Assembly (NCBI GenBank): GCA_014859275.1
Contig: JACUUO010000016.1
Span: forward strand, 1 to 33,846
Origin: Actinomycetota bacterium
Lineage (GTDB): Bacteria > Actinomycetota > Aquicultoria > Aquicultorales > Aquicultoraceae
Direction of reading: 5' to 3'
Length of the DNA: 33,846 bases
The translations under genes were made by a program, and so were the position numbers. Shown in pieces: positions 13,490 to 22,449 of the stretch. Position 1 is the stretch's first letter; each line of letters begins with the position of its first letter. The notes under the pieces are model-generated. The model searched no databases and was not told the origin of the DNA. It saw only the letters and a list, made by a program, of their open reading frames with translations.

Positions 13490-15964
13490 ATGGCTGAAGA
13501 GGCCGATTTATATAAGGTCGGAATTGAAGAGACGGTTCCCCCTGAGCTGGTCCGCGACATTGAAGACACCTTAAAGGAAGACCCGGATGTCCTCGTCACC
13601 GCATATGACCCGGTCGGCCGCGTCCTGACCGTAAGAACCAGAAAAGGCAGGCTCAGCGAGGATAAGATCAGATTGATTATCCGCGAGCAGGTATCCCGAT
13701 ACGGCATGCCTGAGCAAGACGTGTATACTATAAGGCCGAGGGAGAGCATGTCTGAACCCGGGATATCGGGCGAGCACATGCATGAAATGCGGGAACCCGG
13801 GGCTGAAGCTCCTGAAGAGCGTGCAAGGGAAGCTAAGAAGCCCCAGGCGCCAACGCATACCCATCCACTGGGGCCGGGGTCACATGAACATATCCCCAGC
13901 CATGAGCACGAGGCGCCCGGGCACATGCAGGAGATGCCAAGACACGAGTACCTGGAGCCAGAACGGGAGATCGAGGAGGTGAGGCATCCTGAACATCCGC
14001 ACGTAAACCACCATGCCATGATGGAAGCCGAGTTAAGAAGGCGCTTTATAGTTGCGTTATTAGTTACCATCCCAATTCTCATACTCTCCCCGACTATACA
14101 AGGCCTCTTGGGATTTGATCTACCGGGGTTTCCCGGGGAGGATCTAGTCCTACTATTGCTAGCAACAATCGTCGTATTCTATGGCGGTATATTCTTCTAC
14201 CGCGGGGCGGTCGGCGCCCTTCAGATACGTACACTCGATATGAATGTGCTGGTAAGCCTGGCCGTCCTATCCGGTTATCTTTACAGCGTAGCCTCAACAT
14301 TCCTGCTTCCAGAGGCAGAGGAGTTCTACTGGGAGATAGCCACGCTGGTAACGGTCCTGCTCTTTGGTCACATAATGGAGATGCGGAGTGTCCGGAGCGC
14401 CGCCGGCGCCTTAAGAGAGCTGGTTAAGCTCATACCACCGACCGCAAACCTCGTGCGGGACGGCGAGATCGTTACAGTATCAACGGATGAGTTAAAGATG
14501 GGAGACACCATATTAATCCGCCCCGGGGAGAAAGTGCCAATAGACGCTGAGGTTGTCGAGGGCGAAACCAGCGTCAATGAAGCCATGATAACGGGTGAAT
14601 CGAAACCGGTGGGTAAACGGTCTGGTGAGGAGGTGATCGGCGGTACAATAAACGGCGAGGGGGCCATCAGAGCCAGGGTCGCAAAGACTGGCGAGCAGAC
14701 CGCGCTTGCTCAGATCATTAAGCTGGTAGAAGAAGCACAGGCATCCAAGCCACCGGTTCAAAGGCTCGCAGATAGGGCGGCCCATTACCTGACCCTTATA
14801 GCCATCATCGTTGGAGCCGCTACATTTGCCTATTGGAATCTGGTTGGAGAGTTCATAGTTGGGCTTACCTTTGCGATTACCGTGCTGGTAATTGCATGTC
14901 CGCACGCTCTCGGCCTTGCTATTCCGACCGTTACTTCTATTTCGACAACGATGGCTGCAAAGCGCGGCCTTCTGATAAGAAAAGCTGGGGCCTTGGAAGC
15001 AGCCCAGCTGATGGATGTTGTCGTCTACGATAAAACCGGGACGCTTACTAAAGGTGAATTTGGGGTCACCGATATAATTATAGCCGGTGATTGGGACAAC
15101 GCCCAAGCCCTTAGAGCAGCCGCATCTGTCGAAGTTAACTCGGAGCACGTTATCGCCAGGGGAATTGTCAACAAGGCAAGGGATGAGGGAATCGAGCTTC
15201 AGTCAATCCAGCGCTTTGAGGCAATCCCAGGAAGGGGCGCTAAAGCAATCCTGGATGATAGGGATATATACGTTGGCAGCAAGAGGTTGATGGCAGACCT
15301 AAATATCGATCTTGAACTCTATAAAGAGGAATTGACAAGATTTGGCTCCGAGGGTAAAACCGCGATATGCCTGGCAGCCGACGGCAAACTGAAGGCGATC
15401 TTTGCGCTCGCCGATATCATCCGCGAAGAGTCAAAAGAGGCAGTCGCCGACCTCAAGGCGTTCGGCAAAGAGGTGTGGATGCTTACCGGCGATACCAAAG
15501 AAGTCGCCTCTTTTGTAGCTAAAGAGTTAGGCCTTGACTCATTCTTCGCAGAGGTCCCCCCGGAAGCAAAATCTAGGGCGATGCGCGAGCTTCAAGAACA
15601 ACGCAAGAGGGTTGCCATGGTAGGTGATGGCATAAACGATGCGCCTGCGCTTGTCCAAGCCGATGTCGGTATAGCGATCGGCGCCGGCACCGATGTCGCC
15701 ATCGAATCCGCCGATATAGTGCTGATAAAAAACGATCCGAGGGACGTTGTTCACTTACTAAACTTAAGCCGGGAGACCGGCAGGAAGATGCGCCAAAACC
15801 TGTTCTGGGCAACCGGATACAATGTACTCGCAATCCCGGCCGCAGCTGGGGTATTTATCGGCATCGGTATTATATTGAGACCGGAGATAGGCGCGCTGCT
15901 CATGTCCGGCTCAAGCATCATAGTCGTCCTGAACGCCTTGCTTTTAACCAGGGTGAGGATATAA
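13490..15964 (+). CDS. copB: CPH-type (P1B-3) copper/silver-transporting P-type ATPase
   Basis: The start is ATG 13490 with AAGGAG at 13475-13480. A GTG six codons upstream is unlikely because it overlaps that site. The product is 824 residues. Residues 1 to about 90 form a small domain without a CxxC metal-binding motif. Residues about 90-180 are rich in His, Met, Glu and Pro (THTHPLGPGSHEHIPSHEHE), as in CopB proteins. Next come the membrane helices, the ITGESKPVGK actuator loop, the ion-binding CPH motif (Cys470, in VIACPHALGLAIPTV), DKTGTLT with Asp514, the HP-type segment NSEHVIARG, and MVGDGINDAPAL. CPH instead of CPC marks the P1B-3 group, which exports Cu2+ (and Cu+/Ag+). It looks intact and functional. 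Confidence 0.94.
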   Translation: MAEEADLYKVGIEETVPPELVRDIEDTLKEDPDVLVTAYDPVGRVLTVRTRKGRLSEDKIRLIIREQVSRYGMPEQDVYTIRPRESMSEPGISGEHMHEMREPGAEAPEERAREAKKPQAPTHTHPLGPGSHEHIPSHEHEAPGHMQEMPRHEYLEPEREIEEVRHPEHPHVNHHAMMEAELRRRFIVALLVTIPILILSPTIQGLLGFDLPGFPGEDLVLLLLATIVVFYGGIFFYRGAVGALQIRTLDMNVLVSLAVLSGYLYSVASTFLLPEAEEFYWEIATLVTVLLFGHIMEMRSVRSAAGALRELVKLIPPTANLVRDGEIVTVSTDELKMGDTILIRPGEKVPIDAEVVEGETSVNEAMITGESKPVGKRSGEEVIGGTINGEGAIRARVAKTGEQTALAQIIKLVEEAQASKPPVQRLADRAAHYLTLIAIIVGAATFAYWNLVGEFIVGLTFAITVLVIACPHALGLAIPTVTSISTTMAAKRGLLIRKAGALEAAQLMDVVVYDKTGTLTKGEFGVTDIIIAGDWDNAQALRAAASVEVNSEHVIARGIVNKARDEGIELQSIQRFEAIPGRGAKAILDDRDIYVGSKRLMADLNIDLELYKEELTRFGSEGKTAICLAADGKLKAIFALADIIREESKEAVADLKAFGKEVWMLTGDTKEVASFVAKELGLDSFFAEVPPEAKSRAMRELQEQRKRVAMVGDGINDAPALVQADVGIAIGAGTDVAIESADIVLIKNDPRDVVHLLNLSRETGRKMRQNLFWATGYNVLAIPAAAGVFIGIGIILRPEIGALLMSGSSIIVVLNALLLTRVRI

Positions 15965-16015
15965 ATTTTTGCCGTTATTCGCAAGTTATCTCCACCCTTA
16001 TTAAGATTTAAGATG

Positions 16016-16156
16016 TTACTCATAGCTAAGCGCATCAATTGGGTTTAGACGTGAGGCCTTAAAGGCCGGATAGGCACCGAAGAATACACCAGTTGCAGCC
16101 GAAAAAACAAAGGCAAGCACGATCGACCAAGCTGTAATTTCACTTGGTAATATCAT
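16016..16156 (-). pseudogene. C-terminal remnant of a MacB-type ABC permease
   Basis: Only 46 codons remain, from ATG 16156 to a stop at 16016. They encode a last transmembrane helix (SIVLAFVFSAATGVFFGAYPAF) followed by KASRLNPIDALSYE. The G-x-Y-PA-x-KAS-x-L-x-PI-x-AL-x-YE ending is the standard terminus of MacB/FtsX permeases. No upstream permease sequence or ATPase is present on this strand. It is therefore a deletion remnant between the copper ATPase and the sensor-like genes. Confidence 0.8.
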
Positions 16157-16170
16157 CCTTATTTATTTGT

Positions 16171-16707
16171 TTATTTGTCCTCTGAAGCGTTAACCTGTAA
16201 ACCCAGGCTATTAATAACCTTAGAGATAAATGCAGAAGAGAGACCGACTGCAATGAAGATTGCGTAATCGATGATAAATGATTCGAGGTAGCCTTCTGCA
16301 ATAATCTTATCAATACCAAAGCTATTTAAGCGAAGGCCGATGAAGTAGAAGATCCCGTAAAGAGTAATAGATAAACCTGCGCCCGTGAAACCGAAAAGCA
16401 AGGCTGACAGAATTAAGAAGCTCAAGCCATACTGGAAATAAGGGCTAGCCCAGCCGCCACTAAAAATTAACAATGATACGCATATAGCAAAATCGATCCC
16501 GAGCAGAAGAAGCTTATGCTCTTGATTAAGAGAGCGCTTAAGTATTAAAAAGCCGAATATGCCATTATAGATAGCAAGCGCGATAATAAGCAGATAAGGA
16601 GTCTGCTTTATACCAGCTGCAACTAAAAAAATTACGGTTACAGTTGCAAACCATTTATAGATTACAGGGATAGTATATGGGTTGAAATCAGGTCGTCTGC
16701 TAGTCAT
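16171..16707 (-). CDS. Membrane protein resembling a histidine-kinase sensor region, no kinase domain
   Basis: This 178-residue protein has about six membrane helices and ends shortly after the last (LGLQVNASEDK). The central segment FAICVSLLIFSGGWASPYFQYGLSFLILSALLFGFTGA has the SGGW-SP-F/Y pattern found in the N-terminal membrane sensor regions of some histidine kinases. Those normally continue into a dimerisation and kinase domain. Nothing of the sort follows: the stop is 15 bases before a permease remnant. It may be a truncated kinase or one half of a standalone two-protein membrane sensor. AGAGG precedes the ATG. The start overlaps the restored end of the upstream homologue by 8 bases. 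Confidence 0.65.
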   Translation of the reverse strand: MTSRRPDFNPYTIPVIYKWFATVTVIFLVAAGIKQTPYLLIIALAIYNGIFGFLILKRSLNQEHKLLLLGIDFAICVSLLIFSGGWASPYFQYGLSFLILSALLFGFTGAGLSITLYGIFYFIGLRLNSFGIDKIIAEGYLESFIIDYAIFIAVGLSSAFISKVINSLGLQVNASEDK

Positions 16708-17255
16708 TATTATTACTACCTCTTAAGGCGTTGGTAACTTGTGCAACGATTATAGCAACAAAATAGAAGGAGAGAGAATTTGCGATATGGGTATCGGCAG
16801 ATTCGGTTCTTATCAAAGACTCGCTTAAGTTGTTAACCGGAGCAAAAAAATAGCTTAAGGCTCAGCAAGAGCGCAGCCAAAAAACTATCCCTCAGCTGGT
16901 TGCTAAAGGCTATACCAAGCAGAGGCGTAAAGGAGTATAAGAAAAATGGGTTTAAAGCCGGATCGGTTATTATGTGCCCGCCTGAAATGGTGAAGAAAAT
17001 GCAGGCTATAAGATCAAATAGCAAGAGAGAATTGCTTTCATAACCGTCCTTTACAAGCTCTAGGCAAACCGTGATTGAGATGTTATAGGCAACAGCAATG
17101 ATGATAATCCACCAGTAAGTGCCCTTTTGCATAAGCAAAAGGGATAAGGCAAATAAGAAGGATGCCCACCTATAGGTAATGAGAAATAATCGGATCCTTG
17201 CTTGTATATAGCCTGAAATCTCCCCGTTTTTCACGATTGAGCTATCTTTTTTCAC
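16700..17255 (-). pseudogene. Frameshifted membrane sensor-like protein, paralogue of its neighbour
   Basis: The gene starts at GTG 17255 (AAGGAT upstream) and reads 140 residues of multi-helix membrane protein to a stop at 16833. The sequence has the same outline as the downstream gene (LLLFDLIACIFFTISGGHIITDP...FFLYSFTPLLGIAF). At an A7 run (16844-16850, T7 in the gene) the frame breaks. Dropping one T gives APVNNLSESLIRTESADTHI, then a further helix FYFVAIIVAQVTNAL, and a stop at 16700 that overlaps the next gene's ATG. The restored protein is 184 residues, matching the 178 of its neighbour. The break may be a real frameshift, a slippage-based on/off switch, or an error in base calling. 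Confidence 0.75.
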
Positions 17256-17553
17256 AATCTAACGATCCTTAGACAAAAGTGCATATGCTAGAAATAAGAG
17301 TTGATATCTACTCTCCATACTAATAAGTAATCTTAGCCAGGACAAGCAGTTTCTGGTTTGATTTAGTAAACAGATCTATGCTGGGACAGTGCGATAGTGC
17401 TATAAGAATGGTATTCAAAAAGCATTCTTACACTGGTACGCCATCTGTGACATAAATTTCAATATATCTGTTGGCCGTACGCGCATAATGTTTCATGCAT
17501 CTTCGAAACAAAAATGCTAGCATAAGAAGAAAATGGGTGCTTAAGGAGTCTAT
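17256..17553. other. AT-rich intergenic region with a small hairpin
   Basis: This is the divergent region between the sensor-like genes and the PPC gene. AAGAATG (17404-17410) and CATTCTT (17423-17429) form a perfect 7-bp inverted repeat with a 12-base spacer, possibly an operator or a small hairpin. I see no gene here. Promoters for both sides must lie in it. Confidence 0.45.
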
Positions 17554-17997
17554 ATGGATTATCAGATCGGAAGAATCGGTAGAATTGCCGTTGCAAGATT
17601 CGGAGATGGCGAAGAGCTGCTGAAAAACCTTACTAGTATCGCAAGGAAAGAGGATATAAAGGCCGCAGTCTTCTACCTTCTTGGCGGCATGCAAAAAGGT
17701 AGAATTGTAGTCGGCCCTGAAAAGGATGAATTGCCGCCTACCCCGGTCTGGAGAGAGATTAGCGAAAGCAGCGAAATATTTGGCATGGGAACCATTTTTT
17801 GGGAAGGGGATATCCCAAAAATTCACTTCCATGGCGCACTTGGTAAGAGAGATATGGTTAGAGTTGGTTGTTTAAGAGAAAGTGCCGAGGTGTTTCTCGT
17901 GCTTGAGGCGATAATTATTGAGATAGAAGGGGTCAGTGCCATAAGAGAACTCGATCCGGCTACGGGACTTAGCCTTCTTAAGCTAGTTCATTTGTAA
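17554..17997 (+). CDS. PPC/DUF296 domain protein
   Basis: This 147-residue protein is a single PPC (plants and prokaryotes conserved, DUF296) domain. Recognisable parts are GDGEELLKNLTSIARKEDI, AAVFYLLGGMQKGRIVVGP and the metal-site-like IPKIHFHGALGKRD. AEVFLVLEAIIIEIEG follows. Structures of bacterial members show trimers with a bound metal at His residues of this kind. In plants the domain is fused to AT-hooks, which are absent here. AAGGAG lies 5 bases before the ATG. Bacterial members are commonly labelled DNA-binding, but this is by analogy and the function is open. Confidence 0.88.
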   Translation: MDYQIGRIGRIAVARFGDGEELLKNLTSIARKEDIKAAVFYLLGGMQKGRIVVGPEKDELPPTPVWREISESSEIFGMGTIFWEGDIPKIHFHGALGKRDMVRVGCLRESAEVFLVLEAIIIEIEGVSAIRELDPATGLSLLKLVHL

Positions 17998-18110
17998 GCT
18001 ATTATGATTGCAGGACTAGGTACAGCTTAACTTAATCATCAACGTTAGAATTAAAAATTCTGCTTACCTTTAATATACTACAACTTGTTTTATGTGCTAT
18101 GATGCTATCA

Positions 18111-18126
18111 ATAACACATGTGTTAT
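18111..18126. promoter_or_regulatory. Perfect 16-bp palindrome upstream of the NfeD gene
   Basis: ATAACACATGTGTTAT is a perfect palindrome 59 bases before the NfeD start codon, in an AT-rich intergenic region. The size and position suit a dimeric repressor site. No regulator gene is adjacent. Confidence 0.5.
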
Positions 18127-18184
18127 ATCAAGTTAATACAGGACAGCCTAGAAACTACAAGTACGCGACCCGGATTGGTGAATA

Positions 18185-19597
18185 ATGGTTAGTGAACGAC
18201 TTCATAATGCTCGGTCCCTTGCTTCTTCCTACTACCCTAGACAAAGCTTTAGGGGCTTAGTCAACATCCCTTTTAAGCATTTATTCCTAACCTTTATTCT
18301 TGCACTTATGCTCATTGTAGCCTTCTTCGCCTCTACAACGCTTGCTTACTCAGAAAAACGTGTCTTTGTCGCTGATATTGAAGGCGTAATTGATCCTGCT
18401 ATTGCGGAATATGTCAACAGCTCTGTTAAGACAGCAGAACGAGCAAATGCAGAAGCATTGGTAATCCGAATGGATACGCCCGGTGGGCTTGACACATCCA
18501 TGCGCTTAATTATAAAGGATATATTCAATAGCGAGGTGCCGGTTATCGTTTATGTCTCGCCATCCGGGGCAAGGGCCGCATCTGCTGGTACTTTCATAAC
18601 GCTTGCGGCGCACGTTGCGGCGATGACACCGGGCACAAATATCGGTGCCGCCCATCCGGTAAACCTCTCCGGGGAAATGCCGAAAGAAATAGAAGAAAAA
18701 GTGGTAAACGATTCCGTAGCCTACATCAAAGGTATTGCTAGAAAAACTAACCGGAATGAAAAATGGGCAGAGGACGCGGTCCGAAAGAGCGCTTCGATAA
18801 CCGCCGAGAAAGCCCTTGAGATCAAGGTCGTCGATTATATTGCCCCAGATCTTAAGTCACTTCTTAGTAAAATAGACGGTAAGCCCGTAAAAACCACCGC
18901 TGGATCGATCGTATTAAAAACCAAAGAAGCAAAGGTTGTAGAGTATCCCATGTCCTTAAGACAGCGCATATTACATATTCTTGCTGATCCAACCCTAGCT
19001 TACCTTCTGTTAATGCTCGGCTTCTATGCGCTAATATACGAGTTTGCAAATCCCGGTCTCGGTTTCTCGGGAATAGGTGGGATAATCTTGATAGTCCTCG
19101 GTATGTATTCGCTTCAGGTTGTTCCGGTTAATTACGCTGGCCTTGCGCTGATAATACTTGGTATAGGTCTATTGATAGCAGAGGCATTCAGCCCGAGTTT
19201 TGGCGTGCTCGGTGCAGGTGGCATCATATCTATGACCATCGGCTCCTTTGTCCTTTTCGAATCACCAGTTCCTGGCCTTAGAGTCTCACCTTACGTCATA
19301 ATTCCTACGATGTTAACTACAGCAGCCTTTGTCATGTTTGCAACCAGGATGGCCGTTCGCGCTCGGAAGCAGAAGCCCATTACCGGCATGGAAGCGATGG
19401 TGGGCATGATTGGTGAAGTAAGAAAGAAACTAAATCCAAGGGGTGAGATTTTTATAAGGGGTGAGCTTTGGGCGGCGGAGAGCCTGGAGGGGGCGATAAA
19501 TGAAGACGAAAGAGTCAGAGTAATGGAGGTTGATGGATTGAGATTAAAAGTAAAACGCCTGACTGAGGATAAAACTACTATTGGAGGGAAAGATTAA
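18185..19597 (+). CDS. Long-form NfeD membrane serine protease (ClpP-class)
   Basis: This 470-residue protein has an extended N-terminus of about 32 residues and a signal/anchor helix (residues 33-54, [15 protein letters not shown]). The N-terminal domain is a ClpP-like protease: [30 protein letters not shown], the catalytic Ser133 in [10 protein letters not shown], and a likely catalytic Lys182 in [13 protein letters not shown], equivalent to Ser97/Lys138 of archaeal PH1510. Four to five membrane helices follow (about 270-390). A C-terminal OB-fold NfeD domain (about 400-465, [23 protein letters not shown]) completes the protein. Homologues cleave the hydrophobic tail of the stomatin-like partner, which is encoded directly downstream. 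The gene overlaps nothing and ends 1 base before the slipin ATG. Confidence 0.93.
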   Translation: MVSERLHNARSLASSYYPRQSFRGLVNIPFKHLFLTFILALMLIVAFFASTTLAYSEKRVFVADIEGVIDPAIAEYVNSSVKTAERANAEALVIRMDTPGGLDTSMRLIIKDIFNSEVPVIVYVSPSGARAASAGTFITLAAHVAAMTPGTNIGAAHPVNLSGEMPKEIEEKVVNDSVAYIKGIARKTNRNEKWAEDAVRKSASITAEKALEIKVVDYIAPDLKSLLSKIDGKPVKTTAGSIVLKTKEAKVVEYPMSLRQRILHILADPTLAYLLLMLGFYALIYEFANPGLGFSGIGGIILIVLGMYSLQVVPVNYAGLALIILGIGLLIAEAFSPSFGVLGAGGIISMTIGSFVLFESPVPGLRVSPYVIIPTMLTTAAFVMFATRMAVRARKQKPITGMEAMVGMIGEVRKKLNPRGEIFIRGELWAAESLEGAINEDERVRVMEVDGLRLKVKRLTEDKTTIGGKD

Positions 19598-19598
19598 T

Positions 19599-20390
19599 AT
19601 GCCTGAAGAAACAATTGTTACGCTTGTTAGTTTACTAGCCCCGATCATTATTATTCTTGTGATTATCATTGCAGCAAGCATTCGGATAGTTCAGGAGTAT
19701 GAACGAGGCGTTATCTTCCGTCTGGGACGGGTGATTGGGGCTAAGGGTCCTGGCCTTTTCTTTATAATCCCTATCATCGATAAGATGTGGAAGGTTGATC
19801 TTCGCACATTAACTATGGATGTTCCTCCTCAGGATATAATCACAAGAGATAACGTTCCGGTAAGGGTAGATGCGGTCGTTTATTTCAGAGTGCTTGATCC
19901 GGTCAGATCAGTAGTCGAGGTAAGTGACTACATATTCGCTACCTCCCAAATATCGCAGACTACGCTACGTAGCGTCCTGGGGCAGGCCGAACTTGATGAC
20001 CTTTTAGCAAGACGCGAAGATATAAACGTGAAGTTAAGAGAGATAATTGATGAGGCAACCGACCCGTGGGGCATCAAGGTATCGGTTGTTGAGGTCAAAG
20101 CGGTTGATATCCCGCAGGGAATGCAGCGTGCTATGGCAAGACAGGCGGAAGCAGAACGAGAGAGGCGTGGAAAGGTAATTGCAGCCGAAGGCGAATTCCA
20201 GGCATCGGAGAAGCTTGCCCAGGCAGCTGAGGTTATAGGAAGACAACCGATGGCATTGCAGTTAAGATTTCTTCAAACCCTTTCCGAGGTTGCTGCCGAA
20301 AAGAACTCGACCATCGTGTTCCCACTTCCCATAGAGCTGATCCGCCCATTCCTCGATGGCATGGGGCAAATGCAGAAAAAAGGGAGTTAG
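19599..20390 (+). CDS. Slipin/stomatin-like SPFH-domain membrane protein
   Basis: The start is ATG 19599 with GGAGGG at 19583-19588. An in-frame TTG at 19581 would lie inside the NfeD gene. The 263-residue product has an N-terminal membrane hairpin ([18 protein letters not shown]) and an SPFH domain beginning [12 protein letters not shown]. It continues through [47 protein letters not shown] to a coiled-coil region rich in AE repeats ([20 protein letters not shown]). It ends in a hydrophobic-rich tail ([15 protein letters not shown]), where NfeD proteases cut stomatins. With NfeD it forms the conserved membrane-quality or microdomain pair. Confidence 0.94.
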   Translation: MPEETIVTLVSLLAPIIIILVIIIAASIRIVQEYERGVIFRLGRVIGAKGPGLFFIIPIIDKMWKVDLRTLTMDVPPQDIITRDNVPVRVDAVVYFRVLDPVRSVVEVSDYIFATSQISQTTLRSVLGQAELDDLLARREDINVKLREIIDEATDPWGIKVSVVEVKAVDIPQGMQRAMARQAEAERERRGKVIAAEGEFQASEKLAQAAEVIGRQPMALQLRFLQTLSEVAAEKNSTIVFPLPIELIRPFLDGMGQMQKKGS

Positions 20391-20487
20391 GAATTAGGCC
20401 ATAGAATAGCTGGTAAAGGCGACTAATATCGTTGGATTGTTTTGCAGTATCAACTAGAGGACCGGATATAGCTGGAAGGGGAATTTC

Positions 20488-21645
20488 ATGAGAGCAATCC
20501 GCAATATTTTCCGCAGGAAGCTTCGCTCGGCGCTTACTATCTTCGGTATCTCAATAGGCGTCTTTGCCCTGATCGTCATGGGCGCCATGGCCGAAAAAAT
20601 AAACCTCCTGGTCGATGGGGGCTTAAAATATTATGGGGACAAGGTATCTGTCTCTGATAAAATGAGCGGCAACCTTAACATACAACCCCTCTCAATAAAG
20701 AAGATCGACGAGATAAACGAGGTGGACGGTGTAAAAGCCGCCTTCCCGAATGTTTTTATGATGCTCGACCCGGACCAGACGGTGGCTCTTGGCACGCCGA
20801 AAATGATCGTTGCCGGCGACCCGGAAGCGGACAAGTACGAGTCGTTTAAAGCCAACACCATCGAAGGGCGGCTAATCGAAAAGGGGGACCGCGGGGTGGC
20901 CGTGGTCGGCTCTGATCTTGTCAAGGACCTCAAGGCTGAGGTCGGCAAAGATATCAAGGTTCACAATAAGAAATTTAAGGTCGTGGGCTTGCTTGAGAAG
21001 ACCCTCACCGCGCCAGATTCGTGCGTTATGCTCTCACTTGAAGATGCGCAGGAATTGTTTGCTAAATCTCTCCCGCCGGCAATCCGCCAATCGGTAAAGC
21101 CGAAAGACCTGGTTACAAGCATCGTCGTATACCCAGAAAAAGGCGTAGATCCCGAAAAGCTCGCCAAGCGCATTAATAAAGAAGTAAAAGATGTTAATGC
21201 CAGCGGTCCAGAGTCATTCAAGAAGATGACGAAGCAAGCTACGATGATATTTAATTTCATAATGTTTGGCATCGGTGCGATATCGCTGCTGGTCGGCGGG
21301 CTCTCAGTAATGAACACCATGATCATGTCTATCTCTGAGCGCACGCGCGAAATCGGTATCAAAAAAGCGATAGGTGCCTCATTTGCGCGCATTATGAGGG
21401 AGTTTATAAGCGAGGCTGCCTTAATCGGTGCCTTAGGCGGGCTCATCGGTATCGGTATTGGCTCACTGGTCATCGCTGCTGCAAATTCAGGAACCGCCCA
21501 AAAAGGTGTCGTACTGTTCCTGCTCACGCCAAGGCTTGAGATCGGGGCCTTGATATTTGCAATGTTTCTTGGCGTTATCGCCGGCCTCTACCCAGCCTGG
21601 CGTGCGGCCCGAATGAAACCAGTTGAAGCTCTAAGGTACGAGTAA
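20488..21645 (+). CDS. MacB-type ABC transporter permease
   Basis: This 385-residue protein has the MacB/FtsX plan. An N-terminal helix follows a basic stretch (RAIRNIFRRKLRSALTIFGI). A periplasmic domain spans about residues 40-250. Three C-terminal helices follow, with the FtsX signature MNTMIMSISERTREIGIKKAIGA and the terminal YPAWRAARMKPVEALRYE. GAAGGGG precedes the ATG. The ATPase gene starts 12 bases downstream, so the pair forms one exporter of the MacB/LolC kind. No membrane-fusion protein gene is beside it. It appears intact, unlike the frameshifted permease at 7457-10055 and the remnants at 16.1 and 30.4 kb. Confidence 0.93.
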   Translation: MRAIRNIFRRKLRSALTIFGISIGVFALIVMGAMAEKINLLVDGGLKYYGDKVSVSDKMSGNLNIQPLSIKKIDEINEVDGVKAAFPNVFMMLDPDQTVALGTPKMIVAGDPEADKYESFKANTIEGRLIEKGDRGVAVVGSDLVKDLKAEVGKDIKVHNKKFKVVGLLEKTLTAPDSCVMLSLEDAQELFAKSLPPAIRQSVKPKDLVTSIVVYPEKGVDPEKLAKRINKEVKDVNASGPESFKKMTKQATMIFNFIMFGIGAISLLVGGLSVMNTMIMSISERTREIGIKKAIGASFARIMREFISEAALIGALGGLIGIGIGSLVIAAANSGTAQKGVVLFLLTPRLEIGALIFAMFLGVIAGLYPAWRAARMKPVEALRYE

Positions 21646-21657
21646 AGAGGTGTTAAA

Positions 21658-22449
21658 ATGCCAGCTAAAACAACTATAGCAGCTAAAACCACTAAAACGG
21701 CGATTATAACGGCTGAGAACGTCCACAAAAAATACCGCCTCGGGCGAAACAACTTCGTCCACGCGCTTAGAGGCGTTAACCTGGAGATCGATGAGGGCGA
21801 GTTTGTAGCCTTCATGGGGCCTTCCGGCTCGGGCAAGTCAACGCTCCTTCACGTGCTGGGCTGCCTGGACAACATCGACGAGGGCACCATCAGCATTAAC
21901 GGCAGCAACGTTACGCACATGAGCGGTTCGCAGCTCACGAAACTGCGTGCCAGCCAGCTTGGCTTTGTTTTCCAGGGATATAACCTCATATCCGTCTTAA
22001 CAGCGCTTGAGAACGTAAGCTTAGCAGTTGAATATGCCAGTAAGATAAGCAGAAAAGATAGGGTAAAGATGTCGAGGGAGGCCTTGGAAAAAGTTGGGCT
22101 CGGCGATAGAGCTAAACATAAATCCAGCGAGCTATCCGGCGGAGAGCAGCAGCGAGTGGCAATCGCAAGGGCCCTCGTCAACAACCCCAGGATTATCCTG
22201 GCGGATGAACCTACCGGAAACCTCGACTCCCAAACCTCCGAAGAAATCATGGCTATGATGCGAGAGTTAAACAAAAGAACAGGTCAAACATTTGTAATCG
22301 TCACGCATGACCCCGACGTCGGCAAAGAATGCGACCGCATCATCCGCATAAAAGAGCCACCTACCTCCATAATGAGTCCTGAGGCACGCAAAAACAGGGG
22401 CGTCCAACCCGGGTCGGTGGAAGGGGCCACAAGTATCTCCCCTGGTTGA
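21658..22449 (+). CDS. MacB/LolD-type ABC ATPase with a foreign C-terminal tail
   Basis: This 263-residue protein has an intact nucleotide-binding domain: Walker [11 protein letters not shown]-loop [31 protein letters not shown], Walker [13 protein letters not shown] and H-loop VIVTHDP. AGAGGTG precedes the ATG. After the normal end region ([11 protein letters not shown], near 22354) the last roughly 31 residues ([15 protein letters not shown]...) are not ABC sequence. They are read from the opposite strand of a PEP-utilizing enzyme fragment. The gene therefore ran into foreign DNA through a deletion or rearrangement and borrowed the next stop. The core needed for ATP hydrolysis is complete, so function is likely retained with the permease upstream. 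Confidence 0.93.
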   Translation: MPAKTTIAAKTTKTAIITAENVHKKYRLGRNNFVHALRGVNLEIDEGEFVAFMGPSGSGKSTLLHVLGCLDNIDEGTISINGSNVTHMSGSQLTKLRASQLGFVFQGYNLISVLTALENVSLAVEYASKISRKDRVKMSREALEKVGLGDRAKHKSSELSGGEQQRVAIARALVNNPRIILADEPTGNLDSQTSEEIMAMMRELNKRTGQTFVIVTHDPDVGKECDRIIRIKEPPTSIMSPEARKNRGVQPGSVEGATSISPG

